Assembly (NCBI GenBank): GCA_002293315.1
Contig: DBCZ01000075.1
Location: 7,840 to 32,356 of the forward strand
DNA: 24,517 bases
Reading direction: 5' to 3'
Source of the DNA: Ruminococcaceae bacterium UBA945
Lineage (GTDB): Bacteria > Bacillota > Clostridia > Oscillospirales > Acutalibacteraceae
Made by a program: the position numbers and the translations under genes. Shown here piece after piece: positions 1-5,793 of this stretch (within the stretch, counting starts at the first letter, position 1; every line of letters begins with the position of its first letter). The notes under the pieces are model-generated. The model searched no databases. It had not been told where the DNA came from and worked only from the letters and a program-made list of their open reading frames with translations.

Positions 1-1
1 A

Positions 2-472
2 CTTCTTGATGAGGGGCTACGCCATCTGAGCGATAAGATAATTGAATGCACAGGAAGAGACTTTTCAGCTTTGCCGGGCGCAGGTGCGGCGGGCGGAATG
101 GGCGCGGGCATGTGCGCGTGCTTAGGCGCACAGCTGAAGATGGGCATTGAAACCGTGCTGGATACAGTCAATTTCGCGGAGAAAGCGGCCAACGCCGACT
201 ATATCTTCACTGGCGAGGGTCGCCTCGATTCACAGAGCCTGCGGGGAAAGGTTATAGACGGCGTTGCAAGGCGCGCGAAAAGCCTTGGCGTGCCTGTGAT
301 TGCCGTGGTTGGCGGGATTGCCGGCGATATAGGCAAAATCTATGATGCGGGCGTGACGGCGGCGTTCAGCATAAACACGCAGGCGATGGATTTCAGTGAG
401 GCGCGGCACTTTTCCGAGCGAAATCTTGAAATCACGATGGATAATATCCTGCGCCTGATTGAAAGCAAATAA
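2..472 (+). CDS. Glycerate 2-kinase, C-terminal part (5' end outside window)
   Basis: The reading frame is open from the window edge to a TAA at 470-472 and gives about 156 residues. It carries the glycine-rich stretch LPGAGAAGGMGAG followed by the GEGRLDSQS block typical of the GlxK/GarK glycerate kinase family (ATP-dependent phosphorylation of D-glycerate in the cytoplasm). The family is usually about 370-380 residues, so roughly the last 40% is present. An internal TTG at 71 could be taken for a start, but the homologous sequence continues upstream of it without a break, so the gene is cut by the window and not short. It is followed at once by a hairpin terminator. Family assignment is confident. 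Whether glycerate 2- or 3-phosphate is the product cannot be read from this part. Confidence 0.88.
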   Translation, partial: LLDEGLRHLSDKIIECTGRDFSALPGAGAAGGMGAGMCACLGAQLKMGIETVLDTVNFAEKAANADYIFTGEGRLDSQSLRGKVIDGVARRAKSLGVPVIAVVGGIAGDIGKIYDAGVTAAFSINTQAMDFSEARHFSERNLEITMDNILRLIESK

Positions 473-497
473 AAAGAGCCTATGGCTCTTTTTTATT
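471..497. terminator. Rho-independent terminator, probably bidirectional
   Basis: A 9-bp stem (AAAAGAGCC at 472-480, GGCTCTTTT at 484-492) with a TAT loop is followed by a T-rich run. The A-run on the 5' side gives a T-run on the other strand. The hairpin lies exactly between the convergent glycerate kinase and HAD hydrolase genes and can end both transcripts. Confidence 0.85.
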
Positions 498-1238
498 TTA
501 CAGCAGCTTCATTAAATCTGAAATTCTGTCGATTGAGACGAACTTGTCATCTATATCTTCGCCGTGGGCGCCTGCCAGTGCGTTTTCTTCAAATAGATTC
601 GGCTTCGCCTTTATCCATATAGGCTGGATGCCAACACTTGCCGCGCCCTCCAGGTTCATGCTGAAATCGTCTACAAACACGCTCTCTTCCGGCGAGACGC
701 CGAGAGAAGTCAGCGCATGCTCATACATTCGCCTATCCGGCTTGAAGTAGCCGAGAAAACAGCTGAACGTGAAAGATGAAAAATAGTGATGGATATTATT
801 CTTCTTGAGCCAGCGCTCAACGGCCGGCCAGGTGTCTGAAATCACGCCCAGCTTATACTTTTTTGAGAGATATTCAAGCGTCTCAACCGTGTCGTCAAAA
901 AGCCCGTAGAGCTCATCGGAATAGACCTTTGCTTGGGCCATTTTATCAAGCTCAATGCTTGTCAGCATCAGCTCCGGCAGCAAATCTGAAATAATCTCGT
1001 AGAACCGCCGAAATTGCAGGTATTCCTTCTCTACGGTTTCCACGTGATGGTCGGCGATAAGAAATTTGTGCGCAGTGGTGAAGGCGTGCTTCACTTTTTC
1101 CTCAGGAAGCTCAGCAAAGCCGTGCGCCTCAAGTATTTCCTTCGTCGGTTCTGAGAGCATCCAGTCGCCGGACTTCGGATACAACAGCGTCCAGCCCAAG
1201 TCCAGGAAAATGGCGTTAACCGGGAATTTCAGCTCCAT
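498..1238 (-). CDS. HAD-superfamily hydrolase (HAD-IA type), unusual motif I
   Basis: A 246-residue cytoplasmic protein of the haloacid dehalogenase superfamily, probably a phosphatase for a small phosphorylated metabolite; the substrate is unknown. Motif I is FLDLGWTLL with the nucleophile Asp13. Motif II is GVISDTW with Ser134. Motif III is the Lys166 in GYFKPD. Motif IV is VFVDD with Asp190 and Asp191. A helical cap domain fills roughly residues 20-105. The second Asp of the usual DxD is Gly15, as in some HAD-IA branches with a DLGG-type motif. The ATG at 1238 is preferred over an upstream TTG at 1259, because it has GAGGG five bases upstream and begins right after the stop of the flavin-reductase-like gene (TGA at 1240-1242). 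The two genes form a leftward operon. Confidence is high for the superfamily and low for the substrate. Confidence 0.85.
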   Translation of the reverse strand: MELKFPVNAIFLDLGWTLLYPKSGDWMLSEPTKEILEAHGFAELPEEKVKHAFTTAHKFLIADHHVETVEKEYLQFRRFYEIISDLLPELMLTSIELDKMAQAKVYSDELYGLFDDTVETLEYLSKKYKLGVISDTWPAVERWLKKNNIHHYFSSFTFSCFLGYFKPDRRMYEHALTSLGVSPEESVFVDDFSMNLEGAASVGIQPIWIKAKPNLFEENALAGAHGEDIDDKFVSIDRISDLMKLL

Positions 1239-1239
1239 A

Positions 1240-1749
1240 TCAGCCCTCGTCTTTCTCAAGAACCCTCACGATTTCACCGACATACATGCGGTGATAATCC
1301 TTATCGGCATAACACGCGTCGTCAACAGATTTATCAATAAAATCATCTCTGTTTATGTCATGCGAATAGAGCTTTCTGCATATGAAAACCAGCTTTGCCT
1401 CCTCGTAATAGGGCGCGCCGTCAAAGGCGGCGGTGAGGCCGGCTTCTTTATCCTTGTCATAATCTCTGCCGGATTTCGAGCCGCAGAAATTGAGCGCGCT
1501 GCGATATTTCTCATCAAAGAAGCACAGCGAGTAATAATCGGAATTCTCGGTGAATTCAAACGTATAGCGCGAGTGCCGGACGTAAATCGTGCTGACATAA
1601 TGCCCCCAAAGCTCGCCCAAGGTGCCCCAGCTTGCCGTCATTGTGTTGTGCTTCTCTTCGTTGCCCGCCGTGATGAGCATCCAGCTTTTGTTTATCGCCG
1701 TGAACGGGTTGATTTTCACATTGTCGATGCTAATTTCTCTAAAGCTCAT
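1240..1749 (-). CDS. Flavin-reductase-like FMN-binding protein
   Basis: A 169-residue protein of the flavin reductase / FMN-binding split-barrel family. The visible family signature is the block NTMTASWGTLGELW at about residues 35-48, followed by a YTFEF-type strand and the SLCFFDEKYRSALNFCGSKS stretch, conserved in clostridial members. These proteins bind FMN and are often electron carriers or NAD(P)H:flavin oxidoreductases in the cytoplasm; the partner here is unknown. The frame stays open up to 1854, but the ATG at 1749 is chosen because AAAGGA lies 6 bases upstream and the family N-terminus begins here. It is the first gene of a leftward operon with the HAD hydrolase, with its own promoter at 1781-1809. 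Confidence 0.85.
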   Translation of the reverse strand: MSFREISIDNVKINPFTAINKSWMLITAGNEEKHNTMTASWGTLGELWGHYVSTIYVRHSRYTFEFTENSDYYSLCFFDEKYRSALNFCGSKSGRDYDKDKEAGLTAAFDGAPYYEEAKLVFICRKLYSHDINRDDFIDKSVDDACYADKDYHRMYVGEIVRVLEKDEG

Positions 1750-1780
1750 TTTGTTTCCTTTCGCGTGCATATTTTTCTTT

Positions 1781-1809
1781 ATGATACAGTAAATAAGGGA
1801 AAACCGCAA
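1781..1809 (-). promoter_or_regulatory. Sigma-A-type promoter of the flavin-reductase/HAD operon
   Basis: On the minus strand TTGCGG (1809-1804) is separated by exactly 17 bases from TATCAT (1786-1781). It lies 31 bases upstream of the ATG at 1749. It is back to back with the MFS promoter, and the two -35 boxes are only 8 bp apart. Confidence 0.55.
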
Positions 1810-1817
1810 GCGGGAGT

Positions 1818-1846
1818 TTGCGAACTTTCTCTCCATGAAGTATAAT
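1818..1846 (+). promoter_or_regulatory. Sigma-A-type promoter of the MFS gene
   Basis: TTGCGA (1818-1823), a 17-base spacer, then a perfect TATAAT (1841-1846). The predicted transcript start is near 1853, leaving a leader of about 20 bases that holds the AGGAGAGG ribosome binding site (1862-1869). Confidence 0.7.
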
Positions 1847-1872
1847 AATATCAACAGAAACAGGAGAGGTAT

Positions 1873-3144
1873 ATGGCAAACAGGATTTTAACGGCGGTGA
1901 AGCGGCACCCGCTTATGGACACGCTCATAGTGCTCAAGGGCAACCCGAAGGTGTGTATACTCATTGAGCCGCTTTGGGGGATTCCCGCAAACCTAATCAT
2001 ACCGTTCGCGACGGTATATATGCACGCTTTGGGCGTGACGGATATTGAAATCGGGCTTATCCTGTCGCTTGCGATGGTGGTGCAGGTGGCGTTCTCGTTC
2101 TTGGGTGGAATCTTTGCGGACAAATTCGGCAGAAAGACGACGACGATGCTCGGCGATTTCTTCGGTTGGGTGCTGCCGTGCCTCATCTGGGCGGTTTCAC
2201 AGAATTTCTGGTTTTTCCTTGCCGCCGTGCTGCTCAACAGCTTTGAGCAAATCAATCAGACGGCGTGGTCGTGCCTGCTGATTGAAGACGCAGACAAAAG
2301 CAAAACGGTGAATATTTACACATGGATAACCATTGCGGGACTGCTCTCTGTTTTCTTCGCGCCCATATCCGGGCTGCTGATTGGCAGCTTCACGTTGGTT
2401 CCGGTTATGCGCGCTCTCTATTTCTCGTTTTCAATGACAATGGTTATCAAGTGGATAATCACATATAAATATACCTCTGAGACAAAACAGGGAATCATAA
2501 GAAAAGCGGAGACAAAGGGGAAAACCGTGTTGACGGTGATGTATGAATACAAAGACTTGCTCCCGCAGATTTTCAGGAACAGAGAGACGTTGAAAACGCT
2601 GGCGATAATGATAATCCTGTATATCAGCAACATGGCCACAAGCAACTTCTTCGGGCTTTATGTCAGCGACACATTGAATATCCCCGAAGAATACCTCGCA
2701 TATTTCCCGATTATCCGCGCGGCGATAATGATAATTTTCATGTTCGGCGTGCAGCACAGAATCAACCCCGCAAGGCTGAAGCTGCCGATGGAAATTGGCT
2801 TCGTTCTGGGCATAGGCGGGCAGCTCATGCTGGTTTTCGCACCTGAAGGAAACATCGCCGTTGTGGCGGGCTATATTCTGCTTGAGGCAATGGCGGCGGC
2901 TCTGATTATGCCCAGGAAAGACACAATGGTTGTGATGAATGTGGACGAAGGCGAGAGGGCGAGAATAGTCGCGCTCCTGACGGCCTTCATGATTGCCTTC
3001 TCGGCGCCGTTCGGCTACATGATAGGCGCAATCTCCGCGCTGGACAGACGTCTGCCTTTTGTTTTCGTCACTGTGCTGTTTATCCTGGGAATGGCGGTAA
3101 TCGGCATGACGAAAGAGAAGAAGCTTTCAGCCGAATCAGAATAA
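1873..3144 (+). CDS. Major facilitator superfamily transporter
   Basis: A 423-residue membrane protein with about twelve hydrophobic segments in two halves, split by a charged cytoplasmic loop near residues 195-230. MFS motif A (GGIFADKFGRK, residues 78-88) sits in the loop between helices 2 and 3. Length and layout fit a 12-helix MFS carrier, probably an exporter or sugar/drug-type permease. The substrate cannot be told from the sequence. The start at 1873 follows AGGAGAGG with good spacing and lies just behind a consensus promoter. It is divergent from the flavin-reductase operon and seems to be transcribed alone. The first roughly 25 residues are a polar cytoplasmic extension (KRHPLMDTLIVLKGNPKV). 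Confidence 0.88.
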   Translation: MANRILTAVKRHPLMDTLIVLKGNPKVCILIEPLWGIPANLIIPFATVYMHALGVTDIEIGLILSLAMVVQVAFSFLGGIFADKFGRKTTTMLGDFFGWVLPCLIWAVSQNFWFFLAAVLLNSFEQINQTAWSCLLIEDADKSKTVNIYTWITIAGLLSVFFAPISGLLIGSFTLVPVMRALYFSFSMTMVIKWIITYKYTSETKQGIIRKAETKGKTVLTVMYEYKDLLPQIFRNRETLKTLAIMIILYISNMATSNFFGLYVSDTLNIPEEYLAYFPIIRAAIMIIFMFGVQHRINPARLKLPMEIGFVLGIGGQLMLVFAPEGNIAVVAGYILLEAMAAALIMPRKDTMVVMNVDEGERARIVALLTAFMIAFSAPFGYMIGAISALDRRLPFVFVTVLFILGMAVIGMTKEKKLSAESE

Positions 3145-3158
3145 TTATTGCGAACCGC

Positions 3159-3186
3159 TTGACTGCGACATGTCGCACCTTATGAT
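3159..3186 (+). promoter_or_regulatory. Promoter with a palindromic operator in its spacer
   Basis: TTGACT (3159-3164), a 16-base spacer and TATGAT (3181-3186) make a good sigma-A promoter. A perfect 14-bp palindrome, TGCGACATGTCGCA (3164-3177), fills most of the spacer, which is where a dimeric repressor would block RNA polymerase. The regulator is not identified. The site does not match the LexA box at 3979-3990. Confidence 0.6.
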
Positions 3187-3192
3187 TTATTC

Positions 3193-3335
3193 CGGGAAAA
3201 CAAGCGAGGTGTGATATGCAGCTTCACTTCCTTTTCCCGATAAAAGAAAAATGACGGCGAAGCAAGGAACAAAACGAGTGAAACAGAATAGACGTAAAAG
3301 CAGAATGCCTCAGGAAATTAATCCTGAGGCACTCT
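3193..3335 (+). ncRNA. Predicted short transcript (small RNA or micropeptide mRNA)
   Basis: A plausible transcription unit of about 140 nt between the promoter at 3159-3186 and the hairpin at 3307-3330. There is no known RNA family I recognise. Inside it lie a GAGGTG ribosome-binding-like sequence (3206-3211) and a 12-codon reading frame. The unit sits in the gap between the MFS gene and the convergent nucleotidase gene. It could be a regulatory RNA, a peptide gene or the remains of a lost gene. Only the promoter and the terminator are seen directly. Confidence 0.35.
3216..3254 (+). CDS. Possible 12-residue micro-ORF
   Basis: ATG at 3216 to TGA at 3252-3254 would encode MQLHFLFPIKEK. A GAGGTG sequence lies 4 bases upstream. 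A second ATG overlaps the stop (ATGA at 3251-3254), but that frame runs through the terminator and into the antisense of the nucleotidase gene, so only its first part could be meaningful. Peptide length alone gives no functional support. Confidence 0.2.
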   Translation: MQLHFLFPIKEK

Positions 3336-3340
3336 TTATT
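3303..3340. terminator. Hairpin terminator between convergent transcripts
   Basis: A perfect 9-bp stem (GCCTCAGGA at 3307-3315, TCCTGAGGC at 3322-3330) with an AATTAA loop. On the plus strand it is followed by ACTCTTTATT, on the minus strand by ATTCTGCTTTT. It can end the short transcript or the MFS transcript from the left and the nucleotidase transcript from the right. Confidence 0.65.
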
Positions 3341-3374
3341 GAAGTATGCCTGACTATGAGGCCGTGTAAGCTAT

Positions 3375-3950
3375 TTATCCGACTGAAGCCACCGGCAACG
3401 CCACGGGTAGTGCGGCTTGCAGGTATTCCGCGAAATCCATCTGGGCATACTCATAATAAGTGTTCAACTTGTGGCACGTCGCAAACGGCATATCGTTATA
3501 CTGAATCAAATCGCCGCGCCATTTCTCGCCGATTAAACCGCGGTGGTTGATGTTGTTGACAAGCTTTATTGCGCGGCCGCCGGATGCTTTCCACGAGAAC
3601 AGGTTCTTGTTATAATCGTCAATCAGCACGTCGAGCGGCGTAAGCTCGCCGATGAAATCAGACTTATCCACGCCCTGAGGAACGAGCAGAACATTGCGTG
3701 CCTCGGGGAGATAACGCCGCAACCATCTGCGCTTTTCGTCAGCACAGAACGGGGAGTCAATCAGCGAGGAGAGGATAAATACCTCAATATGCGGATTGCA
3801 CCGCATAAAGAGCTTCACCGCCTGCAGCATTTCGCCAAACGGACGCAGATTCTCAAAGAACCCCGCGTTATACATTCTCACAAGGTAATTTTCCTCATCA
3901 TGGAAACGCGCCAGCACGCCGTCCATATCTATAAATAATCTCTTTTTCAT
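3375..3950 (-). CDS. 5'(3')-deoxyribonucleotidase-like HAD phosphatase, SOS-controlled
   Basis: A 191-residue cytoplasmic HAD phosphatase of the 5' nucleotidase, deoxy type C (NT5C) family. It probably removes phosphate from deoxynucleoside monophosphates. Motif I is FIDMDGVLARF (Asp8 nucleophile, Asp10 acid/base), motif II is in ILSSLIDSP (about 59-67), a Lys (Lys96) follows, and motif IV is VLIDDYNKN (Asp111, Asp112). The length is normal for the family. The ATG at 3950 is chosen over an upstream in-frame start at 4001, because the motif I strand begins directly after it, AAAGGGTG lies upstream, and the upstream codons overlap the promoter. The tail has a small LPVALPVA duplication. Expression is predicted to be LexA-repressed and induced by DNA damage, which would connect dNMP turnover to repair. 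Substrate preference is inferred from family only. Confidence 0.85.
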   Translation of the reverse strand: MKKRLFIDMDGVLARFHDEENYLVRMYNAGFFENLRPFGEMLQAVKLFMRCNPHIEVFILSSLIDSPFCADEKRRWLRRYLPEARNVLLVPQGVDKSDFIGELTPLDVLIDDYNKNLFSWKASGGRAIKLVNNINHRGLIGEKWRGDLIQYNDMPFATCHKLNTYYEYAQMDFAEYLQAALPVALPVASVG

Positions 3951-3972
3951 TGATAACACCCTTTCTGATTGT

Positions 3973-4001
3973 ATTATAGAACATACGTTCGAGAATGTCA
4001 A
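3973..4001 (-). promoter_or_regulatory. Perfect consensus promoter of the nucleotidase gene
   Basis: On the minus strand TTGACA (4001-3996), exactly 17 bases, then TATAAT (3978-3973). The predicted transcript start is near 3966, giving a leader of about 16 bases that is mostly ribosome binding site. Such a perfect promoter would be very strong if not repressed, which agrees with the operator in its spacer. Confidence 0.85.
3979..3990 (-). promoter_or_regulatory. LexA (SOS) box
   Basis: GAACATACGTTC matches the Gram-positive LexA/DinR consensus GAACRNRYGTTC at every position. It lies in the promoter spacer and touches the -10 box, the usual place for LexA repression. No second box was noticed nearby. 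The divergent promoter at 4020-4048 is 30 bp away, so it is probably not controlled by it. Confidence 0.8.
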
Positions 4002-4019
4002 GCGATTTTGAAAAATCTT

Positions 4020-4048
4020 TTGCTTTTACCCTCTAAGTACATTATAAT
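4020..4048 (+). promoter_or_regulatory. Probable promoter of the DsbA-like operon
   Basis: TTGCTT (4020-4025), 17 bases, then TATAAT (4043-4048). It predicts a leader of about 60 bases before the ATG at 4116. The -35 box is a partial match only. Confidence 0.5.
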
Positions 4049-4115
4049 ATACACACTGGGTGTTTTTTCGGACAGTAAGTGAAGCCGTTATTATTATATT
4101 AACAGGAGGAAAGCC

Positions 4116-4634
4116 ATGTCTAAAGTTACGATTTTCTTTGATTATTCCTGCCCGTTCTGCTATCGCGCTCACCTCGAGCTGAAAAAGCTGCTGCCGGATT
4201 TTCCCCGGCTTGAAATCGAGTGGATGCCGACGGAGGCTCATCCGCGCCCCGAGGGTGGAATCCACACGGATTTAATGATGCAGGGCTTTTTGTATGCGGA
4301 GTCAATAGGCGCCGATCTAATGAAGTATAACGACGCAATGTATGATGCTTGCCAGGTAAAACATGTGCACTTTGATGATGTGGAAGAAATTGCGAAGGCA
4401 GCGGGCAAGCACATCAATCCGGAGGATTTGAAACAGGCTATCACAGGCGGCGGGTTTTCTGAGGCACAGATGAAAATAAATGATTTTGCCTATGAGGAGA
4501 ACTCAGTTTGGGTTCTGCCTGCTTTCAGGAGCGGCGAAAGGCTTGAGAATAAGCTTGATGCTATTGGCGGTGTGGGCGTGTCGGCGGAGGAAATAAAAAG
4601 CTTCTTTGAGCATGCGGCGGAGGGAGATAAATGA
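4116..4634 (+). CDS. DsbA-family thioredoxin-fold protein (cytoplasmic)
   Basis: A 172-residue protein with a thioredoxin fold and a helical insert, as in DsbA/FrnE/2-hydroxychromene isomerase relatives. The strand VTIFFDYSCPFC brings the redox motif CPFC (Cys12, Cys15) to the start of helix 1. The cis-proline loop is WVLPAF (Pro135). There is no signal peptide, so it works in the cytoplasm, probably as a thiol-disulfide oxidoreductase or glutathione/bacillithiol-type isomerase; the substrate is unknown. The start at 4116 follows AGGAGG (4104-4109). Its stop overlaps the start of the next gene (ATGA at 4631-4634), so the two are translationally coupled. Confidence 0.83.
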   Translation: MSKVTIFFDYSCPFCYRAHLELKKLLPDFPRLEIEWMPTEAHPRPEGGIHTDLMMQGFLYAESIGADLMKYNDAMYDACQVKHVHFDDVEEIAKAAGKHINPEDLKQAITGGGFSEAQMKINDFAYEENSVWVLPAFRSGERLENKLDAIGGVGVSAEEIKSFFEHAAEGDK

Positions 4635-4948
4635 TTGGCAATTTCAAGGTTATTACGCTGTGCGGAAGCACGAAATTCAAGGAGGATTTCCTTGAGACGC
4701 AGAAGAGGCTGACACTTGCGGGGAACATAATCATTTCCGTCGGCTGCTTCGGGCACAGTGGAGATGTTGAAGCTATGTCTGATGAAACCAAGCGAATGCT
4801 TGATGAAATGCATAAGAGAAAAATTGATATGGCTGATGAGATTTACGTAATAAACAAGAACGGATATATAGGAGAAAGTACGAAATCGGAAATCGAATAT
4901 GCCGTGGCACACGGAAAAACGGTGCGGTATATGGAAGACAGCGCATGA
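4631..4948 (+). CDS. Nucleoside 2-deoxyribosyltransferase-like small protein
   Basis: A 105-residue Rossmann-like protein. The first strand KVITLCGST (6-14) is the phosphate or nucleoside binding loop seen in nucleoside 2-deoxyribosyltransferase relatives. ADEIYVINKNGYIGEST (68-84) and the following SEIEYA with Glu87/Glu89 match the family block with the catalytic glutamate. Related short proteins are common in Clostridia and phages and mostly remain uncharacterised. It may act on nucleosides or nucleotides in the cytoplasm, but activity is inferred only. It overlaps the DsbA-like gene by 4 bases. The deoxynucleotidase gene lies just upstream on the other strand, a suggestive nucleotide-metabolism neighbourhood. 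Confidence 0.7.
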   Translation: MIGNFKVITLCGSTKFKEDFLETQKRLTLAGNIIISVGCFGHSGDVEAMSDETKRMLDEMHKRKIDMADEIYVINKNGYIGESTKSEIEYAVAHGKTVRYMEDSA

Positions 4949-4964
4949 ATAGGGAAGAAAGCAC

Positions 4965-4993
4965 TTGAAACATCCTGCCTTTCCCGTTATAAT
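4965..4993 (+). promoter_or_regulatory. Promoter of the Fe-S scaffold / GGGtGRT operon
   Basis: TTGAAA (4965-4970), 17 bases, then TATAAT (4988-4993). The predicted start is near 5000, leaving about 70 bases of leader with a weak imperfect hairpin around GGGTATTTTCCC (5027-5038). A frame that opens with the TTG of the -35 box is not a real N-terminus. Confidence 0.75.
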
Positions 4994-5069
4994 ATTAACG
5001 ATTGGTATAGGCGGGGGTTCAGCCAGGGTATTTTCCCTGCCAAGAATAAATGCCGAAAGGAGTACCAAA

Positions 5070-5762
5070 ATGAACTATTCCCATGAAGTGGAAAACATGT
5101 GCGTTGTTAAAAAAGGCCCGAACAACGGCCCTGCACCGATTCCCGAGGAGGGCAAGTGGGTAAAATCTTACCAAATCAGCGATATTGCCGGCCTGTCACA
5201 CGGAATCGGCTGGTGTGCGCCGCAGCAGGGCGCTTGTAAGCTTACGCTCAACGTAAAAGAGGGTATCGTGCAGGAGGCGCTCGTCGAGACAATCGGCTGC
5301 TCCGGCATGACACATTCAGCCGCGATGGCGGCGGAGATTCTTCCTGGAAAAACCTTGCTTGAATGCCTCAACACAGATCTCGTCTGCGATGCGATTAACG
5401 TTGCGATGAGAGAGATTTTCAAGCAGCTGGCATATGGGCGCACTCAGACGGCTTTCTCGGAGGGCGGCCTCCCGATAGGAGCAGGGCTCGAAGACCTCGG
5501 AAAAGGACTGCGCAGCCAGGTTGGCACGATGTTCAGCACAGGTGCAAAGGGTGTGCGCTTTATGGAGATGGCCGAAGGCTATGTCATCAAGATGGCGCTT
5601 GACGCAAACGGCGAGGTGATTGGTTACCAGTTTGTTAAGGTGGGCCAGATGCTCGAAGATATTCGCCACGGCATGTCGGCAAATGACGCATATGCGAAGA
5701 ATATAGGCCAGTATGGTCGTTTTGACGGAGCGGCTAAATATATAGACCCAAGAGAAGAATAA
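5070..5762 (+). CDS. Iron-sulfur cluster assembly scaffold-like (NifU-N/IscU-like) protein
   Basis: A 230-residue protein that I recognise as the NifU-N/IscU-like partner of the GGGtGRT protein. The core around residues 55-130 has the scaffold pattern: strands CKLTLNVKEGIVQEALVETIG, then CSGMTHSAAMAAEILPGKTLLECL, like the GCxxxxSSSxxxxxxxGKT segment of IscU. Cysteines are at 11, 49, 56, 77, 99 and 106; Cys77 is at the IscU cluster-ligand position. The extra N- and C-terminal regions make it longer than IscU (about 130). It probably binds or transfers an Fe-S cluster in the cytoplasm. The ATG at 5070 follows AAAGGAG (5056-5062); earlier codons lie within the promoter. The GGGtGRT gene follows 31 bases after it. 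The actual role of the pair is unknown. Confidence 0.8.
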   Translation: MNYSHEVENMCVVKKGPNNGPAPIPEEGKWVKSYQISDIAGLSHGIGWCAPQQGACKLTLNVKEGIVQEALVETIGCSGMTHSAAMAAEILPGKTLLECLNTDLVCDAINVAMREIFKQLAYGRTQTAFSEGGLPIGAGLEDLGKGLRSQVGTMFSTGAKGVRFMEMAEGYVIKMALDANGEVIGYQFVKVGQMLEDIRHGMSANDAYAKNIGQYGRFDGAAKYIDPREE

Positions 5763-5793
5763 GACAATACTATATAAATAGGAGGACAAGATA

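Noticed and set aside
1066..1845. Long open frame of 259 codons on the plus strand
   Set aside because: It is antisense to the HAD and flavin-reductase genes, which show clear family motifs, ribosome binding sites and a promoter.
3164..3177. Second LexA box
   Set aside because: TGCGACATGTCGCA is palindromic, but lacks the GAAC/GTTC half-sites of the Gram-positive LexA consensus.
3251..3550. Plus-strand 99-codon frame starting within the micro-ORF
   Set aside because: It runs through the perfect terminator hairpin and then along the antisense of the nucleotidase gene; no family resemblance.
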